Assembly: GCA_026874595.1 (NCBI GenBank) | Contig: CM049307.1 | Location: 53,238,370 to 53,302,369 of the forward strand | Length of the DNA: 64,000 nucleotides | Source of the DNA: Sipunculus nudus | Taxonomy: Eukaryota > Annelida > Sipuncula > Golfingiida > Sipunculidae | Reading direction: 5' to 3' | Shown: one piece after another, positions 1 through 12,222 of the stretch | Numbering within the stretch: position 1 is the stretch's first letter | Layout: each line of letters starts with the position of its first letter | Made by a program: the position numbers and the translations under genes | The notes under the pieces: model-generated | Databases searched by the model: none | The model's input: only the letters and a program-made list of their open reading frames with translations | Told to the model about the DNA's origin: nothing

Positions 1-1180
1 GAAAAAAATAGCCATCTGAAAAACTCTGCATTTTCTTAGATTTTATAGAGAAAAAACTAAAAAAACCTTTAAAAATCTTCTCCGACGAAACAGTCAAGCC
101 AAATTGTACAATATTTCACAGAAATAATCTTTTATACCATCTCTCTCAAGTTTGTTTGAATGGTTATAGTTCGGTGAATTTTGGCCAAGTTACAGGAAGT
201 TAAACTTAGCTAACTGTCCAAAAAAGCATACTAAAATGACAATCTCAGAAACAGCTTAAGCTATCATCACCAAATTTTATGCCAGTGTTGGTCACATGAG
301 TCATATATGAAATTCAGGTATTGGTGGCGCCACCTTTTTTGTACGGGGGTCATTGGTCATCTGTACATCAACCCATAATTTCTCAGGAAAAGCAGGAGCT
401 ACCATCCCTAGATTTTATGCAATATTCTGTCACATATCAAATGTTGTGGGATTCAGCTTATTTTTTTGCTGTCTGCATTTACTTAGATTTTATAGGGAAA
501 AAGCTGAAAAAGCTTTAAAAGTTGTCTTCTTGTAAACGGTCCAGCAAAAATTTTTCAATATTTTACAAAAATGATCCTAGAGGCAAGCTCTCTCAAGTTT
601 GTTCAAATGGTTTGCATTTGATGAATTTAGTGGTGTTACACGAATTTGAACAGTCATTTGGCCAATTAAGCATACTGACATAGTAATTTCAGAAATGACA
701 GAAGCTAGCATTACTAAGGGTTGTGCAAATGTTGGTCACATGACTCATATTTGAAGTTGCAGATTTTGTGGTGCCACCTAAATTGATCTGTTTTTATGGG
801 CAAAAACCTCATAATTTTAGCCTCTTTCAGCTTAAAATGTTTATGATGAAACTGTCAAGTTGAATCACAAAATTTTTTTCAAAAGAATTATCCTAAGACA
901 TGGTTCTTTCAGTCATATCAGAAAAGCTTAAGTTGGTCTTATGGCCATTATCATGTCTATTTCAAACTGAGGACTGCAAAACTGTTCTTCTACAAAATTA
1001 TTGTTTCAGTTATAATTTCTGTAACATTGCACAAAAATTATTCTTAGGTGGCCTTTGTTCAAGTTTAGTTGAATGATTTTTGCACAATTATTGGACCTTT
1101 AACAATGAAAGAACTGCATCTTTTATTATTCTAGATATTTTGATAACAAGTTTATGAATATTTCAGCTCGAAAAAAAAAC
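1..1180. repeat. Degenerate tandem repeat, unit about 440-470 bp, three units
   Basis: The stretch from about 39 is repeated near 486 and more weakly near 900. Shared landmarks are GATTTTATAG (39, 486), a CTCTCAAGTTTGTT segment (about 143, 589, weaker at 1057) and GTTGGTCACATGA (288, 731), each unit closing near a GGTGGCGCCACC or GTGGTGCCACC block. Units differ by many substitutions and indels, so the array is old. No coding potential beyond chance ORFs. Confidence 0.6.
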
Positions 1181-1290
1181 ATTTTAGCCAAAGTCTTTAA
1201 GTATGTGTAAACAGATTTGGCAACAGGCCAAGATTGTGTCTGTATATTTAAGTAGGTTAAGAAACTGCCAACTGTTTCAGATTTGGCAAT

Positions 1291-1596
1291 AGATCAAGGG
1301 TTCATTCAGTGCAGCCAGATATAGGTCAAGAGTTCAATCAGTGCAGCCAAGCACAAGGCATGTGATCTCCTCATGGGTGACATGTGAACACCTCATGGGC
1401 AGCATGTGATCACCACATGGGTGTCATGCCCCTTAGGGCTGCATGTTGAGCCAATCTATTTATAGATTTGGCAGACTGCCAACTGTGTCAGATAATGCAA
1501 CAGGTCAAGAGTTCACTCAGTGCAGCCAGGTACAGGTCAAAAGTTCACTCAGTCTAGCCAGGTGCAGGTCATGAGTGCACTCAGTGCAGTAGCCTG
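1291..1596. repeat. Nested minisatellites, 32-bp and 22-bp units
   Basis: A 32-bp unit containing AGTTCACTCAGTGCAGCCAG occurs twice at 1291-1354 and three times at 1501-1596. Between them a different 22-bp unit of the type CATGTGATCACCTCATGGGC is repeated exactly three times at 1359-1424. Surrounding GATTTGGCA blocks (1214, 1280, 1464) suggest that the whole segment was itself duplicated. Confidence 0.7.
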
Positions 1597-1740
1597 AGCC
1601 AGCAAATTTTTCACAATTCACTCGGGGCAACTGCCTTTTCACCTAAGCCTGGTCAGCCCGATACATCAGACTCAAGGTAAGTTTGATGTATTGGCCAGAT
1701 ATTTTGACCTGTCTATGTGTCTTTGATGGCTTTCTCATTC

Positions 1741-2062
1741 ACAAGACAGGTGTCACCACCTACAATGACTTTTGCACAGTGTACGTGCCTGCTTATATCT
1801 ACAGAGGAATTTGATATATCAGCCTGAAATTGGGTATATATATACAAAACAAATAGCTTTGTCATATACAAGACTGGTGGTGCCACCTAAAATCATTTGT
1901 GCACAGTGTGTGTCCCTGCTTATTTTCAGGAGGGGTTTGATATATCAGTCTGAAATTGGGCATATGTATATATCTCTGATAGCTTTGTTGTATACAAGAC
2001 TGGTGGTGCCAGTTACAATCATTTTTGTGTTGTGTGCACCCATGCCAGAATTTCAGCATTGA
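1741..2062. repeat. Tandem repeat of about 127 bp with GGTGGTGCCACC core
   Basis: ACAAGAC followed by a GGTGGTGCCACC-like block recurs at 1741, 1868 and 1994, a spacing of 127 and 126 bp. Each unit includes a TCAGCCTGAAATTGGG-type segment. The same family in the opposite orientation appears at 16310-16975. Chance ORFs on both strands follow the repeat period. Confidence 0.6.
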
Positions 2063-2326
2063 TATTTGTGTAATTGTTTCTTATTCAAAATGTTTAGTAC
2101 TTGCATTGTTCATATACATGAGAAGTAATGGTCTATTATTGAAGCATTATGCCTGGTGTATTTCCCAATGCACAGGTTCGCATGAGGCCTGTAGGCCTTG
2201 TACCATGGGAAAAACATCATCCATAACGAGACATGCAAACATTTATATACTTAAAACGCCATATTTTATATATATACCGGGAAGATCAAAAGTAACTGCC
2301 CTTGGCAAATATTGAAATGATTTATA

Positions 2327-2328
2327 AT

Positions 2329-2370
<42 letters not shown>
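2327..2370. repeat. (TA)n microsatellite
   Basis: About 20 uninterrupted TA dinucleotides. Confidence 0.9.
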
Positions 2371-2374
<4 letters not shown>

Positions 2375-2394
2375 GGATCATGAGAAAGTTACAT

Positions 2395-2880
2395 CCGCTT
2401 TGTTTTTTCGACCTAACCAAAGGATTTGATACTATTAAAATAACACATTACTAGAAAAACTGCATTCATTTGGTTTTGCTAGTAACACAGCTGGCCTGGT
2501 TTTATTCATATCTTCATAATCGGTTACAGATTGTAAAATACAATAATAATCTATCTTGCTCTGCAGTTTTAAATGTTGGTGTCCCTCACGACCCTCAGGG
2601 TACGACACGTGGACCAATTTTATTTTTAATATACATAGTGATCTTCCAGCTGTGCTAAATACTGACACTGGCTAGGACAATAAAGTTTTTGGGACAGCAT
2701 GGCCAGCAGGCTTAGAACTCGGGGATTGCTCTCTTCTTGTATGTCAAACCTTCTTGGTCTTACATTACGCCAAACACAGTAACCAAGTAATGGTTTTAGT
2801 TGGTTAAGAAAACCCTGACCACATGATCATTAGTAATACCACTATAAAACTGTAATTCTATTAATATCATCAAGGGATGG
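2395..2880 (+). pseudogene. Broken non-LTR retrotransposon reverse transcriptase fragment
   Basis: Three forward frames together carry ordered landmarks of a LINE reverse transcriptase: a FDLTKGFDTI-like block near 2410 (family FDLSKAFDTV), a HNRLQIV block near 2515, and a GVPxxxQGTTRGPILFLIYI block at about 2577-2637 (family GVPQGSILGPLLFLIYI). A weak ENPDH/SNTTIKL block near 2810-2850 resembles the segment after the YADD motif. Frameshifts and stop codons separate the blocks and the YADD motif itself is destroyed, so the copy is dead. The type is probably CR1/Jockey-like, but the clade cannot be fixed by eye. Confidence 0.65.
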
Positions 2881-3776
2881 AGAAAGTGAGAACGAATATT
2901 ATATTTGAATGCTGCATGGTTAATATAGAGAATGGTAATCATTATTTTAGATTTGTAAAATGAGATTTGAGCTCTGTTAATAAATACTGATTTGAATATA
3001 TGAAAAGCTGTTTATATAAGATTATTGCGGCATACGAAGACCGGACTAACCAACACTTTGAAGATTTTGTCGAACGGAGATTGGTAATGACTTAAAATTT
3101 TTGCCTTTCATTGTATATGGCTTTTCGACCAGTGCAGACATTAATTAATTAATTATGTATAAAAAGTGATATCCATATTCATGTCATCCATGTCGATTAA
3201 AAAAATTATTTTTGTAATTTATAATATGTGCGGATATAAACCTAGCCGCCTTCAGCGACTAAACGTCTCACTCCCTATGTCTGTGATGGGTCGACAGTCT
3301 CGTCGCCTGCCAATATATTGAGCTAAGGGGCAATATTACGCGATACGATCGTATCCTCTTTTCAAGATAATTTATTATAATCTCTACGAAGGTTGAAATT
3401 ACAACTGAAGCACCGTAGTATATTCGTACCATCTTTAAAACCAAACTCCAACATACTGGCAACATGAAGTGATTTTTACTTCAGTCATTCGTACATTTTG
3501 ACCCAAGAAAACACGGGCAATACTGTTCTCATCCGCCATGACATATTTATGCATAAAGCTTACCCCCACTTGAACGCTGTCTAAATAAACTGGAGTTCCC
3601 AGGGATTATCATAGACGTCTCTCCTCTTACGAACTATAATAATTTATATAATCCCACCCAAATGCATATTTTTGGTGGTGACTAAAATGCGCTGTCAGAT
3701 ATAACTAACATGTTAATCACTGCAGATGGCTAATATAGACCAAGATGATTTAATGTTAGTTTCTTGATTGTTTCAG
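2881..3776. other. Intronic sequence upstream of the Polycomb-like exon; no recognised element
   Basis: AT-rich unique-looking sequence ending in a pyrimidine tract and TTTCAG at 3771-3776, which is the splice acceptor of the next exon. I found no chromodomain-coding exon here on either strand. Confidence 0.5.
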
Positions 3777-4504
3777 GTGGACATTCTAGTGATACCGAGG
3801 AAGACCTTCCGCCCAAACCCTCCACCAGCCGGGGGAGGGGCAGAGAAGGGATGCGTGGACGGGGTAGGGGTAGAGGGAGGAGACCCCCAGGCCGACCAGC
3901 CAAGCCGCGCCCGGGACAGCCAAGCCTAATACGTCGTCCACGCGGCCGTCCACCAAAGCATCTACAGCAAGCTCACACAGTCACAATACAAGGCGTACCA
4001 ATACTGAGAAAACGCGGTCCAGGACGTCCACCGAACTACTTGAGGCACCTTTTGGCGAAACAAGGTCTTCTTAAACCACATAGGAAACCAGGACCAAAAC
4101 CTGGCAGGGGGCGCGGAGGCAGAGGACGCGGTAGGGGCGCCATCTCGCGGCCAATTGGAGGTCGACCTTTGACCCTCACAGATGGTTCGAAGGTTCCACA
4201 GAATGGCAATATTGAAAATGATATGAAAGACTCTTCCATTGGTTTGGGTTCTGGCGCGGCTGGCCCCAAGTCGCCTCTAAGTCCTTTATCGCAGCGTAAT
4301 GACACCGGCGACGGTGGCGGAGAGGGAGACAACCGAACGTTCTGGAAACCTCCTCACGATTCTAAACCTATGCTGGATCAAGTGTTCATCACAGACGTGA
4401 CGACGAACATGGTGACCGTGACCGTTCGGGAGTGTACCACAGAGTCCGGCTTCTTCAAAGAGCGTGAAGACCAAGGCGTCACCACTGACCCACCGGCGAC
4501 ATGA
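3777..4504 (+). CDS. Pc: Polycomb/CBX-type chromobox protein, last coding exon
   Basis: Polycomb-group CBX proteins are subunits of PRC1: an N-terminal chromodomain reads H3K27me3 and a C-terminal C-box binds RING1. This exon begins after an AG acceptor with two bases of a split codon and codes for 241 residues to a TGA at 4502-4504. It opens with a Ser/Asp/Glu segment (HSSDTEEDLPP), then a very basic Gly-Arg/Pro-rich tract with AT-hook-like cores (RRPPGRPAKPRPG, RRPRGRPPK, KRGPGRPPNYL) and RGRGGRGRGRG. It ends with a typical C-box from about 4339 (FWKPPHDSKPMLDQVFITDV, then VTVTVRE and GFFKERE). AT-hooks plus C-box recall vertebrate CBX2; most protostomes have a single Pc gene, so the CBX2 name is not justified. 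The upstream chromodomain exons are not in the window. Identification is strong from the C-box; the exact paralogue is uncertain. Confidence 0.9.
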
Positions 4505-6394
4505 GGATCACGTGACCAAATGTGTTCGTTCCATATAATGAAAAAAAAGGTGCTTTTACATCTAGTGGATTTCAGTCACAGACCTTGTAATACGGTCACG
4601 TACGGAACGGTACCAGTATCGGTAGTGAAAGTGGTCCACACCAGAGGTCAGCACACGTCTACACGTAACGCATACACTCACAAAGAATGCTCAGATATTA
4701 TATTTAAATCGTATGATAAATGTCTTTCAAACAGAAGGAGAGAAGAAGAGAAGGAAAACATGTTAACAGAACAAATCGCGCAGCGATGTAAATAATTCCA
4801 CATGGTTAGGTCTTTTGTATATACATATACCACGTGTATAATAGTTACAAGTATTAGATTTGTACATAGATACAGACCTGTACCTGGCGGCTACAGAAGT
4901 TTTGGCTCACGTTGTTAGGTTGTTGTTACAGTTGCGCCATCTAGCGCTGAACCGCCTGATTGTTTTTAGCAGGCTGCTGAAATACGGTTTAATCGAGGAG
5001 ATCACAGATCTACTGTTGTTGATATTTAGACATAAAGAGAATTAGGAAAATCGGAACAAATTCCGAACAGTCCATCTTTGGGTATTGTTCAGATTCGTGT
5101 AATTACGGACAAAGGATTGATTATAATGTGAAGCGTAATTTTAAGGTCGCATGAATGATTGCTAATTCTTGGACAAATGACGTCATTCCGAAGGATTATG
5201 ACTAAATTGATAAAAAAAATTAAAACGGTCTTTAAAAGACGCTAAATATATAATTTGCCGAGTCCGGTGGGTGACGATGCCGAATGGATCGTCGATCCGC
5301 TCTGAACAGAAATGAAGAATCCGCAATTTTAGATGGAATCCATGCTCGTAAGTTTGGAAACATCCATGGATGTGTGTCGCCTGGCAACGGCAGCTAGCGC
5401 GTGCTGACAACAGCCGTGTTGGAAAATGTTTATGAAACCTATAGTTGTTTTGCTGCATGGTTCATCCATTTTGTTCGGGGAATACACATTTAACCAATGC
5501 ATCATTGAAATTTTGTTGTTGATTTCTTTTATATAAACAGATGAAGCTTGGTCCATGGACGAAATGTAATTTCTGTTTCTAAAAGAAGGTTGTTAAACAC
5601 GATTTCATATTATGACCGGAAACGAAAAATCACAGCAGAGAATATGTATTTACCTCAAAGTTTGGGCTTAGGCATGCACAATAATGTTAGACTAGAGCCG
5701 ATATGTTTTTTATGAAGCAATATTATGGCAGCAATGGTAGTCAGAGCGTATATGACGTCATGTGAATGTGGACACGTGCGGTAACGATGTTGTGTGCTGT
5801 ATGCAGATAGCGTAAAGGGCAGATAAATGAAATTAAAAAGAGTTAATTCATTTGTTTACGGAAATCTTGTGCTTCGGTGATATGTCCTTCTTGCTCGAGT
5901 GTGTACATTTCGCATTTCCGGCACACATTTATAGAATGTTTTTGTATTTTTATGCTAAATCAAATCGCCAATTTCAATCAAGTACACTTAGAATATACAC
6001 TTGTAAACGAGAAGATGAAATCTCGTGTGAAGCCGGAAATTACCGAAGATTACGGGCTTTGCACGAAAAGTCCGAATGCGACAGTTCCTATTGGAAGTTA
6101 ACTGCATTCCTCTAGAATAATGCATGAAGTATGGCATATTTCGTAACATCGTGATAGTCATAAATTGTGGTAAATCATTTTTGGTAAAGATAGGTGACAG
6201 GGTTTATCCTTTCTTGTGAAATTTCAGTATTTTGGAGGGTGCACACTCACCAACATAAAATATACACCTGTATGCAGGATGATGCTTCGAAGCAGCTATG
6301 GTCACGTGTAACAGCTAGTATTGTTTGATTGGCCCACCCGGTGATGTGGACCATTACACTACAGTATCAGCATTTATTTTATTTATGAAATAAA
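4505..6394 (+). other. Pc: Probable 3'UTR of the Polycomb-like gene
   Basis: Non-repetitive sequence follows the stop codon for about 1.9 kb. The first good AATAAA on the plus strand that I noticed is at 6389-6394. Two Pumilio-type motifs TGTANATA lie at 4816-4823 (TGTATATA) and 4861-4868 (TGTACATA). Two palindromic ATGACGTCAT boxes lie at 5177-5186 and 5752-5761, and an RFX X-box-like GTCGCCTGGCAAC at 5376-5388. The UTR end is an inference; the CRE and X-box motifs could instead mark a regulatory element. Confidence 0.4.
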
Positions 6395-6699
6395 TTGTAA
6401 ATATATGAACAGAAATGTTGTCATTATTGTTGCAATACCGTTGTTTGTATAATAACAATGGGTAAATAAGGAATGGTTTGGAGCTTCCCTTATTAACTTT
6501 TTGTGATCAGTAGGCTTATACGTTTAAACTCCGCATCTGGGCTTCCATGGACACTGTACATGCCCAACTTGTGGCTGCGGCAGCCCCTTTATATGTTGCA
6601 AGATGTTCCAATAGTCTGTTCAGCTTCTGAAGCAAGTAAACCAGGAGATCTGCATATAAACCTAAACATGCTATATGGGGCACCTTTAGTCCTACACGG

Positions 6700-6701
<2 letters not shown>

Positions 6702-6739
<38 letters not shown>
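6702..6739. repeat. (AAT)n microsatellite
   Basis: About twelve AAT units. The poly-isoleucine ORF on the minus strand is an artefact of this repeat. Confidence 0.9.
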
Positions 6740-6741
<2 letters not shown>

Positions 6742-7229
6742 TTAATAAGATAACAATAAATAGTACTTCTAGAGCGCCAATTCTCCGATAGTCTTACTCG
6801 CATTCGCTCGCACACTCTTACCCACGTCCAGAACACAAATTGAAACCTATCACTTTCTGTACTTCTACCTAAGCCAACTGTCTTTCTAACTTTCCCCGGC
6901 TTGTTTATCCATTGTAATTTTTTTTGAAAATCGTTTAATATTGCCCTTTTCTGTTCGTCGCATTATAAGAATACATATTTTAGGCATCAGGGATATTTCA
7001 AACAGTGTGAAGTATACCTTAATTGGTACGCGCAGCTTTACGACAAGGTGGAAATTTACACCAAGCCACACGTGCTCATGACACTATGAATTTCTTCCAG
7101 CATCTTTCTTTATGACACCGAGAAATACCTGATACTGTCATGACATCTGATGCACACACACAAAAAAAGACCCTGTCATATTTTTTATCCACATCCATAT
7201 GAAACTCCTGCACCGAAAAAGTGGTTTAA

Positions 7230-7530
7230 GCTGTATACACATTCATCCATTTTCCCGGCAACGATAATGCGACGACAACAAAAAATAAAATGGGTCATAT
7301 GAAAATTCAGTGAAGTGTACACGTGCGCACGGAACGGCAACGACAATGCGGTACGACTATCCGGCTATTTCTCGAATCGGTCTGTGACCGATTTCTTTTA
7401 CGTTGCTGGACTATAAAGATATATACACATTCATTCGTTTTTTTCCGTTAACGGCAACCGCGACGACAACGACAATGCGTTATGTGATCCGGCAAACTTA
7501 ATAATCGGAGGTCAAATCGCACGTGTTTTG
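7230..7530. repeat. Diverged duplicate of a CG-rich repeat segment
   Basis: Two related blocks, at about 7236-7360 and 7420-7500, share ATACACATTCATYC, a CGGCAACG motif and CGACGACAAC followed by AATGCG. Related words recur in the foldback element at 7609-8405, so this may be an older relative of it. AATCGGTCTGTGACCGATT at about 7375 forms a short hairpin. Confidence 0.45.
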
Positions 7531-7608
7531 TTCATCACTATGGACCTCAAGGACGATGATAATCATGATATCGATCCTTCTAAATATTGCATTTGACGTT
7601 ATTACAAT

Positions 7609-8405
7609 GCCGACAAAATGAAAAAGTAAAGGGTTATATATTGGGTCCAATTTATTAATCAAAGACGAAGACAGGAAGGAACATATCGCACTTTATTCAT
7701 ACACCTTATAAAAATTAAGATTATTTTAGATAATATTATCTTATGCCTAGACAAGAGTTCCGTACCTTGCTTAATTTACCCGATATTTTTACCTTTTTGG
7801 GGCAACTAAATGGTAAAGGATGCCCGTGCATGGTTTTAGTGCCGTCATTTTATGGGAGTGCATGGCGGCGTATACGATTATGTCCGGCAACGGCAAAAAA
7901 TCGCTCACAGTCCGATTAAAAAATAACAGCCGAAATGAATTGTCGTATATATTTCGCATTGTTGTTGCTGCTCCGTGCGCATGCATGTGTTCATTCCTAT
8001 CAAATTCCATTTGGCCGGTTTTTTTTTTGTTTTTGTTTTTTTTTTTTTTTTGTTTGCCGCTGCCGCATCATCGTTGTCGGAAAAACTGATGACTGTGTAC
8101 ACACAGCTATAATCGTACGGTGGCACTCTCATGAAATGCATGACGTCACTGTATACCACCAAGCACGGGCATATTTTCCCAGCACTGTAGTTTTAAAACC
8201 AGTTTTGTGCCCCAATGGAAACAGAATCAACTAAAAGGGTAAAATAATATAGTAAGATGGCGAATTGTTTGATACACGATAATATAATTTAAATCACTTT
8301 ATTTTCACAAGGTGTATGAAATAAATTTCAATACGTTCTTTTCTGTCTTCATCTTCGATTAATAAATTGGACCCATTATATCCCTTTACTTCTTCATTTT
8401 GTCGG
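7609..8405. mobile_element. Foldback (long inverted repeat) element, about 0.8 kb
   Basis: The left arm (7609 to about 7892) and the reverse complement of the right arm (8405 back to about 8060) match along their length. Both start CCGACAAAATGAAAAAGTAA or its close variant, share GGGTCCAATTTATTAATC, ATGCCCGTGC and a TACGATTAT block, and meet at a T-rich loop near 8020-8055. No transposase is seen. The arms carry many differences, so the element is not recent. Confidence 0.65.
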
Positions 8406-8418
8406 TAGGGTTATTTAA

Positions 8419-8893
8419 AGGGCCCGATCACCTATAAAGCATGTTGAATTTACACGAAAAATAGCCTCTTCCCTTTAAAAATGAATTGATACCTGCCAAA
8501 CTATTGCCCTGAAACCGTTTGCTTAGTCCGGTAAACGATTGTAAAAACAGTGGACCGGGCGGGATCACAGGTGTAACCATAAACACAGCGCATGCATCAC
8601 CGAGCTTCAACACGTGTCAATCTGGAGATTCCCTGACTGACTTGGCCCAAAAAATGAAATACATGTTCCTGCTGGCTGAAACATCACGTGTTGCGGCTCA
8701 TAATCGGACCTCCGGTCACGCGGGATTGTTTGCAGCTTGGTAATCAAACACACGTGGGCTGTGTTTACCAACACGCAGAGCCAAGTACTGAGCCCGTGTG
8801 CTAGGAGGATTTTGCTGGTAAACTTTTGTATAAAGCAAAACTGAACTGTAAGTGTGGAAGAAAAGGCATAAATTAGCTCCTAATTATATTCCT
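8419..8893. mobile_element. MITE flanked by TTAA, copy 1 (about 475 bp)
   Basis: The element begins AGGGCCC after TTAA (8415-8418) and ends before TTAA (8894-8897). It matches a second copy at 36542-37030 throughout, for example in TGACTGACTTGGCCCAAAAA and GCAAAACTGAACTG. TTAA at both ends suggests a piggyBac-like target site, but the element has no coding capacity. Confidence 0.65.
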
Positions 8894-9049
8894 TTAAGGC
8901 AAAGGATATAATAAGACGTATATCGGCGCCATTGAGGTACATCGTGATGAACAAATCAACTCCGATTATAAATTTTGTCAGATTAATGTGTACACCAAAA
9001 CCGCATTATCGCCACAGTTGACATTGCCGGATGAATAACGTATACATGA

Positions 9050-10890
<1,841 letters not shown>

Positions 10891-11566
10891 ATTTTTCTTT
10901 AATTTGTTATTGAAAACCAATAAAAATTTATTAATTTATAGTTTATTTTTATGTTGTTGGTCAAAACAACTTCTAGATAAATTGGGTTGGACACCTGGAT
11001 CAACTGTGGCTGGCCATAAGCTGCCTGGCTGCCCCAATGTATGCCTCACCTCAAGCGTGCATAATTTGCTGAAAGGTCAATATGGTCAACATACAGGTGA
11101 CTGATGAGGAGCTGAGGAGAGTCTGGGTCTGACATGGTCTCATAAAAACATTAATAAAAGCTACAATTTTTGGCCAATTTCTTTCAGCTTTCTAAACTAA
11201 AAAGCTGAAATCCTTATGTGTGCATGATATGAAAATTAAATCAACAGTGCTCACGTGCCATGGTCAAAGTTGGGCAAAATTTAAGGTACTAATTTTATAT
11301 TTATACTAATAACTTATAAATTTGAAAAATTCAGAACTAATTTTGGGTATTGAATTGAATCTTGATTAAATAATGTTACATCCCTGACAAAAAATCTCTA
11401 GCTTCAGCAATCCTCTTGTTAAGGGAGTAAATATATTTCTTGTTTTTTTTTTACAAAGTGCATTATGTTTGAGCCCATAACTTAAAACAATTACGCAATA
11501 CTGACATCATTTCTGGCAGGTGCATAGTGAATGTATAGAAAATATGTATATTATATATGATCAAAG
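10891..11566. repeat. Dispersed repeat family A, copy 1, left part
   Basis: Shares long stretches with the units at 12430-13700 and 18235-18866: GCCATGGTCAAAGTTGGGC, a GGTACTAATTTTATA-type segment, ACAAAGTGCATTATGTTTG and GAATGTATAGAAAATATGTA. It is interrupted at 11566 by a foldback transposon and continues at 12223. Confidence 0.6.
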
Positions 11567-12222
11567 CACAGGCGCTTGAATCGCTTTTTGTGTTGATCTT
11601 GGTTTAAATAGTGTTCAATTTACCTTAACAATAATCCCCTACCGTTTAATGAGCTGTAAACCATGTTATATCGTTAGCCGGTACTTGTTTATATAATAGA
11701 TACACAAGGCCGGCATCCAAGTCTGCGGACGAGTCTGTATCCATTAAGCGACGAACAGACAGATTTATCCCAGATTACTATTTCCATCATTATCAACCAA
11801 TCAGGTGTTAGGTTCCAGGGGGGAATCCTTACCGCTGACCAAGATACATGGGGATATCCTTGTTTGGGGTAACAGCTGCTTAATGGATGCAGACTAGTTA
11901 CAAATAAGAGCTCATTACAATAGGTACACTGTGTGTATTGGGATTGTTGATGGTTTTATAGAAAGAAGAACTGGCCATTTAACGACTGTAAGTTTCTTCC
12001 CTCGAAAATCTTTGAAATATTTGGGAATTTCAATTGATTTCTTGTATTATCGTCTACCCGTCCGCAGACTTGGATGCCGGCCTTGTGTATCTATTATATA
12101 AACAAGTACCGGCAAACGATATAACATGATTTACAGCTCATTAAACGGTAGGGGATTGTTGTTAAGGTAAATTGAACATTATTTAAACCAAGATCAACAC
12201 AAATAGCGATTCAAGCGCCTGT
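11567..12222. mobile_element. Foldback DNA transposon (non-autonomous), 165-bp inverted arms
   Basis: The arms at 11567-11731 and 12059-12223 are inverted and nearly identical, with only a handful of mismatches; both start CACAGGCGCTTGAATCGC. A second inner inverted pair (GTCTGTATCCATTAAGC near 11733, GCTTAATGGATGCAGAC near 11878) extends the hairpin. The flanks show an 8-bp duplication GATCAAAG (11559-11566 and 12223-12230); the last arm base overlaps it, so 7 bp is also possible. The uninterrupted site is preserved in the paralogous repeat at 12755-12762, which proves insertion. No transposase ORF. An 8-bp duplication would fit hAT. Confidence 0.85.

Noticed and set aside
4036-4332. Minus-strand Pro-rich ORF
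   Set aside because: Antisense shadow of the Polycomb-like exon.
4520-4795. 91-residue ORF after the Polycomb stop codon
   Set aside because: No family resemblance; better explained as 3'UTR.
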